Positions 53,172 to 63,912 are shown, counted from the first letter of the stretch. The stretch: 64,000 bases of DNA from Ahrensia marina (GCF_001293565.1 NZ_JXMU01000016.1:35916-99915); one strand, 5' to 3'. Notes: generated by a model not told the origin, from the letters alone. Program-made: numbers and translations.

Positions 53172-55070
53172 GTGGCAGGTCCGGGCGATAATTACAGAAG
53201 AAAACCCAACCAGAAGGTTGATACCGAACCGTTCAAAAAAGCGGTAACGGCCTGTATGCGCGCCATTTCCGGCGATCAGGAAATGGAAGTTGTTTTCTCT
53301 AATGACAAACCGGCTTTCGCCGGCAATCACGCTCGTATTCCAGACCTGCCCAAGCGCGTGACGAAAAACGATGTGATGATCACGCGCGGCGTGGGCGATT
53401 CAATGGCTCTGCGCGCTGCGTGCCATGATGAAACTGTGCATCGCACCATGTTGCCGGAAGGCGATCAGGCCCGCGCCGTCTATGATGCCGTCGAACAGGC
53501 GCGTGTGGAATCCATCGGCGCAAAGCGCATGTCCGGCGTTGGTGACAATCTGGCAGCGATGGTCGAAGACAAATTTATTCGCTCCAATCTTTCAGGCGTG
53601 ACCGAAAAGGAAAACGCCCCGATTGAGGAGGCGATCGCCCTTGTCGTGCGCGAACGTTTGACCGGCCGCAAAACGCCGGAAGGCGCAGCTTCCGTTGTTA
53701 ATCTCTGGCGCGACTGGATCGACGAAAAGGCCGGCGATGAAATCGAGCGCCTTGCAGCCGATATCGAAAATCAGGCGGCCTTTGCTAAAACGGTGCGCGA
53801 CATGCTGTTCCGCATGGAAATGGCAGAGGATTATAACGGGGACGGACAGGATCAGGACGAAGATGAGTCCGACGACGAAAGCACGCCTGAAGCCGATGAT
53901 GATGACGATGATGGTGGGTTGGACGATCAGGAATCGGGCGACGAAACCAGCGAAGAGGACGACACACCTATCGAAAGCGAAGAGTCCGAGGCTGGCGAGA
54001 TGGATGAATCTGACGCCACTGCCGACGAGATGGACGAAGATTTCGATCAGGAGGCCGAAGAGCCCGGTGAGGCCCAGCGGCCTGATCCCGGCATTCAGGA
54101 TATTCTTTCCGACATTGACTATAAGGTTTATTCGACTGAATTTGATGAAACCGTCGGCGCTGAAGAACTGTGCGATGAGGCTGAGCTGGAGCGGCTTCGG
54201 ATATTCCTCGATAAGCAGCTCGCCAATTTGCAGGGCGTAGTCGGGCGTCTGGCCAACCGTTTGCAGCGCCGCTTGATGGCACAGCAAAATCGCTCATGGG
54301 ATTTTGATCAGGAAGAAGGTTATCTTGATCCGGCCCGCCTGCCCCGCATTATTATCGAAGAACAATCTGGCGGTTTTGGCGCGCTGTCATTCAAGCGCGA
54401 ACAGGACACTAATTTCCGCGATACTGTTGTCACGCTGCTGATCGATAATTCCGGCTCAATGCGCGGCCGCCCCATCACTGTGGCGGCAACTTGTGCCGAC
54501 ATTCTTGCGCGTACGCTGGAACGTTGCGGCGTCAAAGTCGAGGTTCTTGGCTTTACGACCCGCGCTTGGAAAGGCGGTCAGGCGCGTGAGACCTGGCTGA
54601 AAAACGGCAAGCCCAATGAGCCAGGCCGTCTTAATGATCTGCGGCATGTAATTTATAAATCAGCCGATGCGCCATGGCGCCGTGCCAATAAAAATCTCGG
54701 GCTGATGATGCGCGAGGGCCTGCTTAAAGAAAACATCGACGGCGAGGCTCTGACCTGGGCGTACCGCCGGTTGGCGGCACGTTCAGAGCAGCGCAAAATT
54801 CTGATGATGATTTCAGACGGTGCGCCGGTTGATGATTCAACGCTCTCCGTCAATCCGGGCAATTATCTCGAACGCCATTTGCGGGCAGTCATTGAAGAAA
54901 TAGAAACCCGCTCGAATGTCGAGATGCTCGCAATCGGTATCGGCCATGATGTAACGCGCTATTACAGACGCGCTGTCACCATTGTAGATGCTGAAGAACT
55001 GGCCGGCGCAATGACAGAGCAGCTTGCGTCCCTGTTTGAAGAAGAAAACGGGCGAAAGCGCAGTGATTAA
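53172..55070 (+). CDS. cobT: Aerobic cobaltochelatase subunit CobT
   Basis: A 632-residue partner of CobS. It starts at a GTG behind ACGGAG, 10 bp after cobS. A long acidic linker (about 220-300, runs of Asp and Glu) separates the N-terminal domain from a C-terminal von Willebrand A domain (about 410-625) whose metal site is IDNSGSMRG. The structure matches known CobT proteins. Ends with an 8-bp overlap onto the next gene. Confidence 0.95.
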   Translation: MAGPGDNYRRKPNQKVDTEPFKKAVTACMRAISGDQEMEVVFSNDKPAFAGNHARIPDLPKRVTKNDVMITRGVGDSMALRAACHDETVHRTMLPEGDQARAVYDAVEQARVESIGAKRMSGVGDNLAAMVEDKFIRSNLSGVTEKENAPIEEAIALVVRERLTGRKTPEGAASVVNLWRDWIDEKAGDEIERLAADIENQAAFAKTVRDMLFRMEMAEDYNGDGQDQDEDESDDESTPEADDDDDDGGLDDQESGDETSEEDDTPIESEESEAGEMDESDATADEMDEDFDQEAEEPGEAQRPDPGIQDILSDIDYKVYSTEFDETVGAEELCDEAELERLRIFLDKQLANLQGVVGRLANRLQRRLMAQQNRSWDFDQEEGYLDPARLPRIIIEEQSGGFGALSFKREQDTNFRDTVVTLLIDNSGSMRGRPITVAATCADILARTLERCGVKVEVLGFTTRAWKGGQARETWLKNGKPNEPGRLNDLRHVIYKSADAPWRRANKNLGLMMREGLLKENIDGEALTWAYRRLAARSEQRKILMMISDGAPVDDSTLSVNPGNYLERHLRAVIEEIETRSNVEMLAIGIGHDVTRYYRRAVTIVDAEELAGAMTEQLASLFEEENGRKRSD

Positions 55071-56064
55071 ATTTGGCGGCGCTTTAGCCTTTTTTCTAGC
55101 GCTGACAATATTATCAGCAAAAGCCCAAACGCTTCAAAGCTTTGACGTACAAGCCCGGCCATTTGAGCAATTTCGAATTGGTTCTGATGAAAAACAGTTC
55201 GGGCCGCTTGAATTTGTCGGCGGGCTGGAAATGACCGGCGGATCACGTGATTTTGGCGCATGGTCGGGCATTACTATTTCCCCCAACCAGACAGATTTTG
55301 TCGGTGTTCTCGACACAGGTTTCTGGATAGATGGCAAAATCCTGCGCAGTGAAACCGGCGCACCGGTCGGGCTTTCTGCGCGTCTGCAGGAAATTTTAAA
55401 TGAGGCCGGCTCTCCCATTAAACAAAAATGGCAGGCAGATGCCGAAAGCATTGCCCGTAGAGGCGATGAATTTTTGGTCGGATTCGAACGGGCGCACCGC
55501 ATTGACGCTTACAAAGTCGATGCCAGTGGCACATATATTTTTCAAAATACCAGCGATCCGGATGTACCGCTTTTTGAGCTTCGCTCCAATCGCGGTTTTG
55601 AAGGCATAGGTGTCGCGCCAAAGGGAACGCCCCTTAGTGGCGCGCTTGTCGGAATTAGCGAGAAAAGCCTTGATAAAAGTAAGAATATTATGGGCTTTGT
55701 ACGCCATGATCATGGCAGTAGTTTTGAGTTTTCTGTGGTTCGAACCGGCGAGTTTGATATAACGGATTTGGGATTTTTACCCAATGGCAACGTGATTACA
55801 CTCGAAAGACGCTTCAACATTGCATCGGGCGTTGCAATGCGGCTGCGTCACTTCACGGCAAGTGAAATCACAGCAGGTGCTACCGTCGACGGAGAGATAT
55901 TGCTTGAGGCTGACATGCTCTACCAGATCGACAATATGGAAGGGTTGTCGATTACAACGGACGAGGATGGAACGCCGCGCCTGACGATTGTCTCGGACGA
56001 TAACCATTCGCTGTTTCAACGTAATTTGCTTTTGGAGTTCAGACTGACAGGCTCGCTGACTTAA
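55063..56064 (+). CDS. Exported esterase-like phytase family protein
   Basis: A 333-residue protein of the esterase-like activity of phytase family. It starts at a GTG overlapping the cobT stop; the signal peptide covers about 1-22 ([16 protein letters not shown]). Beta-propeller-like repeats include [49 protein letters not shown] and [14 protein letters not shown]. It is placed after cobT in many Rhizobiales but has no known link to cobalamin. Its last 4 bases overlap the convergent gene at 56061. Activity unproven for the family. Confidence 0.82.
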   Translation: MIKFGGALAFFLALTILSAKAQTLQSFDVQARPFEQFRIGSDEKQFGPLEFVGGLEMTGGSRDFGAWSGITISPNQTDFVGVLDTGFWIDGKILRSETGAPVGLSARLQEILNEAGSPIKQKWQADAESIARRGDEFLVGFERAHRIDAYKVDASGTYIFQNTSDPDVPLFELRSNRGFEGIGVAPKGTPLSGALVGISEKSLDKSKNIMGFVRHDHGSSFEFSVVRTGEFDITDLGFLPNGNVITLERRFNIASGVAMRLRHFTASEITAGATVDGEILLEADMLYQIDNMEGLSITTDEDGTPRLTIVSDDNHSLFQRNLLLEFRLTGSLT

Positions 56065-56654
56065 AAATTCCGGCGCACACCAAAAACATGCGCATTATGG
56101 CCGCCGCCCATATTGGACAATGTGCCGTTGGCACCCGAACGGTGATGGGTGCGGTAGAAAAATTCCGTTTTCGGCAGTGGTTTAAAACTGAATGCAATTT
56201 CCGGCCCGAGATAGAACAGCAAGGATGCGTCTGTTCCGGCCTCTTTGGCGCGCTCGGTTTCAATACCGATCGTGTCGCTGACGACACTCAAACCGAATGT
56301 AAAGCGCGGGGCGACATTAATGAACCCGATATCAAGACCTTGGTGCCGGATTGTCGTACCCACCCAAAGTTCGGCACTGGTGGGGTCAGTATCGCCAAAG
56401 CGTATCGCTCCGCCCACTTCTCCGCCCAAAAAGAAACCTGAACCGAGTTCGACAAAATCCCGGTTGTAAATAGCGCCAAAGTTGAAATTATCCTCAAGTT
56501 CGCCGCCAAACGGAATGTTCGCATCGCCGGGAAATGAAGAATAGGAAAATTGGCCGACAAAGAACGACACGCCTTCAGAAAGCGTCTTTTCTCCAGCAAG
56601 TGCTCCTGTTGAAAATAACAATACACTTGAAAGTAAGGCCATGCTTTTGAACAT
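56061..56654 (-). CDS. Outer-membrane beta-barrel protein, PagL-like acyloxyacyl hydrolase candidate
   Basis: A 197-residue protein with a signal peptide (MFKSMALLSSVLLFSTGALAG) followed by alternating beta strands and a C-terminal aromatic residue (VRRNF), as in outer-membrane barrels. Near the C-terminus FFYRTHHRSGANGTLS holds an H-x-S pair like the catalytic His/Ser of PagL lipid A 3-O-deacylases. This supports, but does not prove, lipid A deacylation. The ATG at 56654 follows GGGGAT. Confidence 0.6.
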   Translation of the reverse strand: MFKSMALLSSVLLFSTGALAGEKTLSEGVSFFVGQFSYSSFPGDANIPFGGELEDNFNFGAIYNRDFVELGSGFFLGGEVGGAIRFGDTDPTSAELWVGTTIRHQGLDIGFINVAPRFTFGLSVVSDTIGIETERAKEAGTDASLLFYLGPEIAFSFKPLPKTEFFYRTHHRSGANGTLSNMGGGHNAHVFGVRRNF

Positions 56655-56723
56655 GATGAGATCCCCACCACTCAAAAGCATCGTATAGAGTACGAATAAT
56701 CAATGCAAACATTTTGAACTAAT

Positions 56724-56739
56724 TGTGGTTAACACCACA
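56724..56739 (-). terminator. Weak hairpin after the queuosine-precursor transporter gene
   Basis: TGTGGT pairs with ACCACA around a 4-base loop. It lies just downstream of the minus-strand transporter gene. The stem is short and no T-run is obvious, so it is only a possible terminator. Confidence 0.3.
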
Positions 56740-56748
56740 TTACTTTGC

Positions 56749-57369
56749 TCAAGCAGCAGCAGGAGACCTTACAAATAACCGGTATGGAAAAAGCATTGCG
56801 ACACCGACAAATATTTTGACGATGAAATCACCGACGGCAAGCGATATCCAAAGCGGCACTTGCGCACCGATACCCAAAAACGGGACGGCAAAACCAAGAG
56901 ACCCGTCTTGCCCGCCAAAATCCAGAAAACCGAACACGGGCGCAAAAGCAATTCCGAAGAATAAAATAGTATCGAGAATCGAGCCCAGAACAGTCGAAAT
57001 AAGCGGCGCCTTCCACCATTGAGAAGCACGCAAACGGTCAAAAATGGAAACATCCAGCAACTGTGCCAGCAGGAAAGCGCTGCCCGATGCAATTGCAATA
57101 CGCGGCGTTGCCAACCAGATTGACAGAACAACGGCCAATATAAAGCCGGAGAAAACAACAACCCTCGCTTGGCTCTTACCGAACCGGCGGTTTGTCAAAT
57201 CCGTGACCAGAAACGCCATCGGATATGTAAATGCGCCCCATGTCAGAAGATCTGCAAGGTTGATCGCGCCAAGATGTGCCTGAACAGGAAACTGAACAAG
57301 AAAATTGGAGGCAACCACAACGGCGCACATAGCAAGGATGAAAAGAGAAGTGTTTTTTGAAATAAGCAT
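56749..57369 (-). CDS. yhhQ: Queuosine precursor transporter (YhhQ/VUT family)
   Basis: A 206-residue inner-membrane protein with about six helices, importing preQ0/preQ1 for queuosine in tRNA. The family signature is seen in INLADLLTWGAFTYPMAFLVTDLTNRRFGKS (about 36-66) and SILDTILFFGIAF, with the ISLAVGDFIVKIFVGVAMLFPYR ending. The 90-bp leader from rpmB contains the rpmB hairpin and a second small hairpin just before the ATG. Confidence 0.9.
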   Translation of the reverse strand: MLISKNTSLFILAMCAVVVASNFLVQFPVQAHLGAINLADLLTWGAFTYPMAFLVTDLTNRRFGKSQARVVVFSGFILAVVLSIWLATPRIAIASGSAFLLAQLLDVSIFDRLRASQWWKAPLISTVLGSILDTILFFGIAFAPVFGFLDFGGQDGSLGFAVPFLGIGAQVPLWISLAVGDFIVKIFVGVAMLFPYRLFVRSPAAA

Positions 57370-57409
57370 TTTTTTACCCTGGGTGATGCCACCAGCTAGA
57401 GAAACAACA

Positions 57410-57429
57410 GAGCGGGCACTTGCCCGCTC
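57410..57429 (-). terminator. Terminator hairpin of rpmB
   Basis: GAGCGGGCA (57410-57418) and TGCCCGCTC (57421-57429) are perfect inverted copies and fold as a stem of about eight pairs. It lies about 30 bp downstream of the rpmB stop on the minus strand, followed by a moderately T-rich stretch (TGTTGTTTCT). Confidence 0.6.
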
Positions 57430-57460
57430 ATACTAAATCATTATTGCAACCCAAAGAAGC

Positions 57461-57751
57461 TTACGCAGCTTCAGCTTGCTTTTGCGCAATACGGCGCTTG
57501 ATCAAGCGTGCACGCTGAGAAAGTTCAGCAGTTTTTGCCTTGGCCAAATAAGCGTCCAAACCACCGCGGTGCTCAACAGAGCGCAGTGTTGATGCAGCAA
57601 CGCGAAGGCGGAATTTTTCGCCCAGAACGTCAGACATCAAAGTCACTTGGCAAAGGTTTGGCAAGAAACGGCGACGTGTTTTGTTGTTTGCATGGCTAAC
57701 ATTGTTGCCAGTCATGACCGCTTTTGTTGTCAATTCGCATACGCGGGACAT
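57461..57751 (-). CDS. rpmB: 50S ribosomal protein L28
   Basis: A 96-residue ribosomal protein of alphaproteobacterial length. It opens [32 protein letters not shown] and continues with [27 protein letters not shown], both highly characteristic. GAGGT precedes the ATG. Confidence 0.97.
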   Translation of the reverse strand: MSRVCELTTKAVMTGNNVSHANNKTRRRFLPNLCQVTLMSDVLGEKFRLRVAASTLRSVEHRGGLDAYLAKAKTAELSQRARLIKRRIAQKQAEAA

Positions 57752-57973
57752 AGTCTTTACCTCAAATAATTATGGCCTCTTGTCCAATGAAGATCAAAGC
57801 GAAACCTTAAATGGCCGCCGACGCTGTCACTTAGACTTTGCGAGGAGTCGGGGTTCTATAATGTTGAGTTTCCAAAAGGTCAATGCCCTAGCACTGTAGA
57901 ATTGATCATATAAAAGGCCAAATTACATCAATAAGGTGTCAATGAGGGACTTATCACGAAGGATTACAGGGCA

Positions 57974-58756
57974 ATGAAGCGCCTTTATACGATGATCACT
58001 TTCGCCGCCATATGCGCCGGCGCCAATGCAAATTCAGCTTTAGCTGCTGATTTCGAGAGTGAATATGCCATATCAGTCATTGGTTTGAACATTGGCAAAA
58101 GCAAATTCAAAACCTCAATCATTGACAACCGCTATAAAATTAACGGCACCTTACAGGCATCAGGCGTCGCGTCCATTTTCACCTCAACAAGCGGCAGCCT
58201 GACAGCCACTGGCAGTTTGGGCAAGGACAAGGTCCAACCGACCGCTTTTGATGTCAAATATAAGGACGGCGACAAAAACAAGAGAACAGTTCTTGAATTC
58301 TCCGGCGATAATGTGACCAAAGTTACAAACACGCCCAAATTAAAGAAAAAGGGCAAATGGGTGGATATTGAAAAAAGCCATCTGACCAATGTGCTTGATC
58401 CGATGGGCGCAATTCTTGTTCCCGCAAAATCCATGCGGTCGGTTTGCAACAATACATTAAAGATTTTCGACGGGGAAATGCGCGCCGATTTTCCCATGCG
58501 CTATTTGCGAACCATTCCGTTTTCGACAAAAGGCTATAAAGGTGAAGCGGTGACCTGCCGCGCCTCGTTCAAGCCAATTGCAGGATATGATGCCAAAAAA
58601 GAAGACATCAATTGGATGCGTGATAACGGCCGGATTGAAATCAGTTTCGCCCCTGTCGGTGACACCGGGTATTTTGCACCCGTCGCTGCAAAAATTAAAA
58701 CACGCATAGGCATGGCAAATATCAGGGCACGGCGCTTTGAAGCATTGACAAAATAG
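57974..58756 (+). CDS. DUF3108 domain-containing exported protein
   Basis: A 260-residue protein with a signal peptide ending near NSALAADFE. The mature part is a beta-rich lipid-binding-like domain (FESEYAISVIGLNIGKSKFKT, ISGTLQASGVASIFTSTSG-type strands, and VKYKDGDKNKRTVLEF at about 92-107) of the DUF3108 family. Often found after rpmB in rhizobia. Likely periplasmic; role not known. An A-rich AAGGATTACAGGG region precedes the ATG. Confidence 0.85.
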   Translation: MKRLYTMITFAAICAGANANSALAADFESEYAISVIGLNIGKSKFKTSIIDNRYKINGTLQASGVASIFTSTSGSLTATGSLGKDKVQPTAFDVKYKDGDKNKRTVLEFSGDNVTKVTNTPKLKKKGKWVDIEKSHLTNVLDPMGAILVPAKSMRSVCNNTLKIFDGEMRADFPMRYLRTIPFSTKGYKGEAVTCRASFKPIAGYDAKKEDINWMRDNGRIEISFAPVGDTGYFAPVAAKIKTRIGMANIRARRFEALTK

Positions 58757-58779
58757 GCGGTTGCGACGACACCGCTTTC

Positions 58780-59688
58780 ATGGGCCAGAACAACGACAAC
58801 ACACACAAAAATAGCGCGACAATTATCGGTTTCACTGCCGTATTGATGTGGGCGCTGCTTGCGCTGTTCACAGATGCAACGGGCAATATTCCGCCCTTTC
58901 AATTGGCATGCATGACCTTCTTTATCGGCACACTGGTCGGTGTCGTCTGGAACCTGGGGCGTAAAAAACCGGCGGCGGAAAAACCTGTAAGCTTGCGGGT
59001 CGCCCTTGCTGGCGGCGGCGCGCTATTTGCCTATCACGCCCTTTATTTCGCAGCTTTGAAAAACGCACCGGCGGTGGAAGCAAGTCTTATTGCTTATCTG
59101 TGGCCATTGCTCATCGTGGTGTGTAGCGCGTTGCTACCGGGTGAAAAACTGGGATGGCATCACATTATTGGCGCGCTGGCCGGTTTTACCGGCACCATAT
59201 TGATTGTTACCGGCGGCAAAGGTTTCACCATCGATCCGGATGCGACACTGGGCTACGCGCTGGCCTTTGCGGCCGCCTTCACATGGACCGGCTATTCCCT
59301 GATCTCGCGCAAATTTGCAGATGTCCCCACCAAAAGCGTCATCGCCTATTGCGCAGTGACAACCGTGCTCGCACTGGTCGCCCATCTGATATTTGAAAAA
59401 ACCATCATGCCGGACAGCGCGGTTGAATGGATGGCAGTTATCGGCCTTGGTCTATTGCCTGTCGGCGCGGCATTTTACACATGGGACTTCGGCATGAAGC
59501 GCGGTGATGTTCAGGTCATCGGCGCTTCCAGCTATGCCGCGCCCCTGCTCTCTACAATTATCCTGATTGCGTTTGGCAGCGCGCTCTTTTCATGGTCGAT
59601 CGTATTGGCCTGCCTTCTGATTACATTTGGCGCGATGCTGGCCGCGAAAAATATCATTTTACGAGGCAAGAAGCCTAAACACCTTTAG
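58780..59688 (+). CDS. EamA/DMT family exporter, YddG-like
   Basis: A 302-residue inner-membrane protein with ten predicted helices in two EamA repeats (about 13-145 and 160-295). It carries LMWALLALFTDATGNIPPFQ at about 20-39 and YFAALKNAPAVEASLIAYLWPLLIVV at about 87-112, a pattern of the aromatic amino acid exporter YddG subgroup. Substrate inferred from the subgroup only. Convergent with and slightly overlapping (14 bp) the cupin gene. Confidence 0.85.
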   Translation: MGQNNDNTHKNSATIIGFTAVLMWALLALFTDATGNIPPFQLACMTFFIGTLVGVVWNLGRKKPAAEKPVSLRVALAGGGALFAYHALYFAALKNAPAVEASLIAYLWPLLIVVCSALLPGEKLGWHHIIGALAGFTGTILIVTGGKGFTIDPDATLGYALAFAAAFTWTGYSLISRKFADVPTKSVIAYCAVTTVLALVAHLIFEKTIMPDSAVEWMAVIGLGLLPVGAAFYTWDFGMKRGDVQVIGASSYAAPLLSTIILIAFGSALFSWSIVLACLLITFGAMLAAKNIILRGKKPKHL

Positions 59689-60127
59689 GTTTGCGCGGGG
59701 TGGGCTTCCAGTCCGGCGCAGCAAGTTCAAAACTTGAAAATTCAAATCCCGGCGCAACCGTGCATCCAACCAGTGTCCAGCGGCCAAGCGATGTGGCCGT
59801 TTGCCACCAATTGGCAGGAACGATGATCTGCGGTCGCTCGCCCATCGCAAGATTGGTGCCCAGTCGGTAGGATTGCGCATCATGGCCATTGGCCGACATT
59901 GTCAGAGCCAGCGGCGCACCGGCATAAAAATGCCAGCCTTCAGCAGCATCTCGAACACGGTGCCAATGCGATGTTTCTCCTGCTTCCAGTAAAAAGTAAA
60001 TTGCGGTGGAATATGCGCGACCCTGATGATTCCCTTCATCGCGAAAGCTCTCCACATAAGAGCCGCCTTCCGGATGCGGCTGCATTTTCAGCAAATCTCT
60101 GATTTCGTCCGGCGTTAATTCATTCAT
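59675..60127 (-). CDS. Cupin DUF985 family protein
   Basis: A 150-residue cupin. It opens LTPDEIRDLLKMQPHPEGGSYVESFRD and has STAIYFLLEAGETSHWHRV (metal-type histidines at about 59-61) and the PANWWQTA strand near 112-119, the DUF985 pattern. The family includes enzymes described as epimerase-like but has no firm general function. Start at 60127 is the better of two Met codons. Confidence 0.88.
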   Translation of the reverse strand: MNELTPDEIRDLLKMQPHPEGGSYVESFRDEGNHQGRAYSTAIYFLLEAGETSHWHRVRDAAEGWHFYAGAPLALTMSANGHDAQSYRLGTNLAMGERPQIIVPANWWQTATSLGRWTLVGCTVAPGFEFSSFELAAPDWKPTPRKPKGV

Positions 60128-60218
60128 TTCGTCACCATTTAGCACTTGTCGAACGGGTCGCTACAACGCACATTAAACCCATGGCAACAATCCATAAATC
60201 AAAGCAGAGCAAAAGCCC

Positions 60219-60959
60219 ATGAACGCCGATATTGTGGAAATGCGCGCTTTTTATCATTCTGCACTTGGAGAACGCAGCAGCAATGCGATTGCCATGGCGC
60301 TCACACGCATTTGGGAGCCTGTTGCCAATGAGCGTTTGCTTGGCCTTGGCTACACACGTCCTTGGCTAGAGCGGTTTGAAAGCGATGCACAGATAACGCT
60401 TTCATTCATGCTGGCTGAACATGGCGCCGCCAGATGGCCGCGCACCGGCCCTTCGCGCTCTGCTTTGGTTTTTGACGAAGAATTACCCCTTGCAAACGGT
60501 TCCATCGACAGGGTTCTTGCCGTTCACACATTGGAGTATGCGGAAAGTCCGCGTGAAACATTGATGGAGCTTTGGCGGGTTCTAGCCCCCAACGGAAAAC
60601 TGGTATTGGTTGTTCCCAACAGACGCGGCGTATGGGCGCGTATCGACACAACACCTTTTGGCAATGGCCGCCCGTTCTCATCGGGCCAGCTGCGCAACCT
60701 GTTGCGCGAAACCAATTTTACCCCCGCGCATGAGACCGAAGCCTTGTTCTTTCCGCCCAGCAGACGCTTTCTGGCGCTCAAGCTTTCCAACCAGTTTGAA
60801 AGCATTGGCCTGCGTATCGGGCGTCTGTTTGGCGGCGTTATTGTGATCGAAGCACAAAAACGACTTTATCAGGGCTTACCGGTTGCCGGCCGTCAATCAA
60901 GACGTGTTTTCGTTCCAGCACTTTCTCCGCAAGGTGCAACAAGAAATCAAATGGATTGA
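60219..60959 (+). CDS. Class I SAM-dependent methyltransferase-like protein
   Basis: A 246-residue protein of the type found beside the chorismate/HisC genes in rhizobia. It has the post-SAM core ANGSIDRVLAVHTLEYAESPRETLMELWRVLAPNGKLVLVVPNRRGVWARID at about 92-143. The N-terminal glycine-rich SAM motif is reduced to LLGLGYTRPWLERF, so SAM binding may be altered. Methyl acceptor unknown. Confidence 0.8.
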   Translation: MNADIVEMRAFYHSALGERSSNAIAMALTRIWEPVANERLLGLGYTRPWLERFESDAQITLSFMLAEHGAARWPRTGPSRSALVFDEELPLANGSIDRVLAVHTLEYAESPRETLMELWRVLAPNGKLVLVVPNRRGVWARIDTTPFGNGRPFSSGQLRNLLRETNFTPAHETEALFFPPSRRFLALKLSNQFESIGLRIGRLFGGVIVIEAQKRLYQGLPVAGRQSRRVFVPALSPQGATRNQMD

Positions 60960-61039
60960 CGCCTTTGCATTTACGATAAACTCCACGTAAAAAATCCCGT
61001 GCCTGACCGGCACAGACAACAAACATCCCAGAGAATCAT

Positions 61040-61825
61040 ATGACCGCAAACAATCTCCAGCGACTGACAGAACTTCGTGCAAAAATCGATGCCGTGGATG
61101 AGTCGGTTCATAATCTCTTGATGCAACGTGCCAGTGTTATCGACGAACTGATCAAGGTCAAAGGAGCGGCAACGCAAAAAGGTGCGGCCTTTCATCCCGG
61201 ACGTGAAGCCAGCATGATGGTCCAGTTCGCCAAGCGTCATGGCGGCTCGTTACCGCTGGAAATGATCATCCATATCTGGCGCGATATCATTTCCACATTT
61301 ACTTATCTTCAGGCCAATTACACCGTGCATTTGTCCGATGTGGGCGATACGAATTTACTGCGCGATATGGCGCGTTTTCAGTTCGGCTTTACAGTGCCGT
61401 TTCAAAACCACGACAGCATCAAACAGGCTTTCGGCGTTATGGCCGAAACCGGCAATGCGCTGGCCGTTATCGCTGTTGAAGGCGAAAAGTGCTGGTGGCA
61501 ATATCTGGGCGGCAAAAACGGTCTTGGCTTGATGGCAAGACTGCCCGTGCTTGTTGAAACAAAGCTGCCGTCCGTTGACGCATTTGTTGTTGCACCGCCG
61601 ACAACAGAAGCAATTCCGTTTGATTGGCGGACTTATGCTGGCTTTGTGGAAAGCACGGATGCTTTGAATGATTGGACAGGCGGCAAAGTGATCGCGATAG
61701 ACACAGACGAGCAAGGCAGGTATCAGGCGCTTATTGCCATCGCCGATGGCGGTGCAGCACCAAAGAGCATGCTCGACATTCGTGCTGTAGGTGGTTATTT
61801 CGAGCAAATAGAACCGGCAGCGTAA
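61040..61825 (+). CDS. Chorismate mutase with C-terminal prephenate dehydratase-like domain
   Basis: A 261-residue protein. Residues about 5-95 form an AroQ chorismate mutase domain ([34 protein letters not shown], with [10 protein letters not shown] and the second helix) that makes prephenate. The rest (about 95-260) looks like a degraded periplasmic-binding-fold domain of prephenate dehydratase; the usual TRF catalytic triplet is not visible. Upstream of hisC and the prephenate dehydrogenase gene, so tyrosine/phenylalanine branch function fits. Confidence 0.85.
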   Translation: MTANNLQRLTELRAKIDAVDESVHNLLMQRASVIDELIKVKGAATQKGAAFHPGREASMMVQFAKRHGGSLPLEMIIHIWRDIISTFTYLQANYTVHLSDVGDTNLLRDMARFQFGFTVPFQNHDSIKQAFGVMAETGNALAVIAVEGEKCWWQYLGGKNGLGLMARLPVLVETKLPSVDAFVVAPPTTEAIPFDWRTYAGFVESTDALNDWTGGKVIAIDTDEQGRYQALIAIADGGAAPKSMLDIRAVGGYFEQIEPAA

Positions 61826-61851
61826 TCGCTCTTCACAATCTGGATATTAAG

Positions 61852-62970
61852 ATGACAGCACAATCACCCAAAGCCACCCGACCTGAGCCTAACAAAGGCG
61901 TAATGGATATAGCGGCCTATGTACCAGGTAGTGACAAAGCCAATCCGAATGTCAAACTGCACAAATTGTCGTCCAATGAAACGCCGATCGGCCCAAGCCC
62001 TGCTGCCGTCGACGCCTATAATAATTGTGCAAACAAGCTTGAAATTTATCCGGATGGTTCGGCGACAGAATTGCGCGATGCCATTGCAAAGACACACGGG
62101 CTCAATCCTGAGAATATCCTATGTTCGAACGGCTCTGATGAAATATTGGGCTTGCTCGCCAGCACCTATATCGGCCCCGGCGATGAAGGTATTTTCACCG
62201 AGCACGGCTTTCTTGTTTACAAAATCCAGATCAAAGCCGCTGGCGGCGTTCCCGTTGTCGTTCCGGAAACAGACTTGAAAGCAGATGTGGACGCTATTCT
62301 CGCTGCTGTTACCGAGCGTACAAAGATCGTATTTCTTGCCAATCCGAACAATCCGACCGGCACTTATATGAGTGATTCAGAAGTGCGACGCCTGCAGGAA
62401 AATCTGCCGCCGCACGTCATGCTAGTTCTGGATGCGGCCTATGCGGAATATGTACGCCGCAATGATTATGCGTCAGGTATTGAATTGGTCTCCGCAAGCC
62501 AGAATGTCGTCATGACGCGAACCTTTTCAAAGATATACGGCCTTGCCGCGCTTCGCATCGGCTGGATGTATGCGCCTGCCCACATTGTGGATGCGGTCAA
62601 CCGTGTACGCGGTCCGTTCAATGTCAATTCCGCTGCTATTGCTGCCGGTGCTGCGGCAATGAAAGACCGTGCGCATATTGATAAATCAGTCGCTCATAAT
62701 GACGAATGGCTGCCAAAGCTGACCGATGCACTCACTGCCATTGGCCTCAAAGTTACGCCAAGCGTCGGCAATTTTATTCTGATGCATTTTCCTGAAGGCG
62801 ATGATGTTCACACATCCGAGGCGGCGGACGCTTACCTGACCGACCGCGGTTTCGTTCTGCGACGTGTGGCAGCGTATGGCCTTCCTAACGCTCTACGCAT
62901 GACAATCGGCTCTGAAGAAGCAAATCAGGGCGTCATCAACGCACTGACAGAATTTATGAAAACGACCTGA
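61852..62970 (+). CDS. hisC: Histidinol-phosphate/aromatic aminotransferase
   Basis: A 372-residue fold-type I PLP enzyme. It has [16 protein letters not shown] at about 36-51, [22 protein letters not shown] at about 92, [11 protein letters not shown] at about 168, and the PLP lysine in [21 protein letters not shown] (about 225-245). Being between chorismate mutase and prephenate dehydrogenase, it probably also transaminates aromatic keto acids. Start 61852 is 26 bp after the mutase stop; the frame from 61672 lies in that gene and is rejected. Confidence 0.93.
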   Translation: MTAQSPKATRPEPNKGVMDIAAYVPGSDKANPNVKLHKLSSNETPIGPSPAAVDAYNNCANKLEIYPDGSATELRDAIAKTHGLNPENILCSNGSDEILGLLASTYIGPGDEGIFTEHGFLVYKIQIKAAGGVPVVVPETDLKADVDAILAAVTERTKIVFLANPNNPTGTYMSDSEVRRLQENLPPHVMLVLDAAYAEYVRRNDYASGIELVSASQNVVMTRTFSKIYGLAALRIGWMYAPAHIVDAVNRVRGPFNVNSAAIAAGAAAMKDRAHIDKSVAHNDEWLPKLTDALTAIGLKVTPSVGNFILMHFPEGDDVHTSEAADAYLTDRGFVLRRVAAYGLPNALRMTIGSEEANQGVINALTEFMKTT

Positions 62971-62971
62971 T

Positions 62972-63901
62972 ATGCCTCTTGATAACCCTTTATTTGAGCG
63001 CATTGCCTTAGTTGGCATTGGCTTGATCGGCTCGTCCTTGGCACGTGTGATCGAGCGCGAAAAGATAGCAAACGCTGTTGTCGTCTCGACGCGCAGTGAA
63101 AAAACGCTCAAGCGCGCAGAAGAGCTGCGCCTTGGAACGCACTACACAATCGATGCGGCAGAAGCTGTCAAAGATGCCGATCTTGTCATCGTCTCTGTTC
63201 CGGTTGGCGCGTCAGGTGCGGTCGCCGCACAAATTGCTTCCTCGCTCAAACCCGGTGCGATTGTTACCGATGTCGGCTCGACAAAGGCTTCGGTTATTCG
63301 CCAGATGAAGCCTGAACTGCCGGACAATGTGCATTTTATTGCAGGCCACCCGATTGCCGGTACCGAATATTCCGGTCCGGATGCGGGCTTTGCCAGCCTG
63401 TTCGAGGGCCGTTGGTGTATCCTGACACCGGATCAAAACACTGATCCGGCGGCACTGCAAAAGCTGAGCAGCTTCTGGAGCGCTTGCGGCTCTGATGTCG
63501 AGACAATGGACCCTGCCCACCACGATCAAGTGCTTGCGCTCGTCTCTCACCTGCCGCAACTCATCAGTTACAATATAGTCGGCACAGCGTCTGATTTCGA
63601 ATCGGTTTCAGAGGCTGATGTGATTAAATATTCCGCATCGGGCTTTCGCGATTTTACCCGCCTTGCGGCGTCTGATCCGACAATGTGGCGTGATGTTTGC
63701 CTTCATAACAAAGACGCAATTCTAGAAATGCTGGCGCGTTTTTCAGAAGATCTATCCTCCATGCGCGCGAGTATCCGCCGCGGTGACGGTGATGCTTTGT
63801 TTGAGTTGTTCACCAAAACCCGCTCTATCCGCCGGTCCATTATTGAGGCCGGACAGGATATTGATACGCCGAACTTTGGCCGTACACCTTCCAAAGGTTG
63901 A
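62972..63901 (+). CDS. tyrC: Prephenate/arogenate dehydrogenase
   Basis: A 309-residue dehydrogenase of tyrosine synthesis. The NAD site is ALVGIGLIGSSLAR (residues about 9-22), GHPIAGTEYSGPDAG at about 127-141 is the substrate-site histidine loop, and AHHDQVLALVSHLPQLISY at about 177-195 holds the second conserved histidine. It starts 1 bp after the hisC stop. The symbol follows the cyclohexadienyl dehydrogenase naming; tyrA is also used. Confidence 0.93.
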   Translation: MPLDNPLFERIALVGIGLIGSSLARVIEREKIANAVVVSTRSEKTLKRAEELRLGTHYTIDAAEAVKDADLVIVSVPVGASGAVAAQIASSLKPGAIVTDVGSTKASVIRQMKPELPDNVHFIAGHPIAGTEYSGPDAGFASLFEGRWCILTPDQNTDPAALQKLSSFWSACGSDVETMDPAHHDQVLALVSHLPQLISYNIVGTASDFESVSEADVIKYSASGFRDFTRLAASDPTMWRDVCLHNKDAILEMLARFSEDLSSMRASIRRGDGDALFELFTKTRSIRRSIIEAGQDIDTPNFGRTPSKG

Positions 63902-63912
63902 GCTAAGCAATA

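Noticed and set aside
57370..57410. Possible preQ1-type riboswitch before the queuosine precursor transporter (TCTAGC, CACCC and an A-run in the right order, plus a small hairpin).
   Set aside because: The flanking bases cannot form the required P1 stem of preQ1-I, so only the order of short motifs matches. A covariance-model search would settle it.
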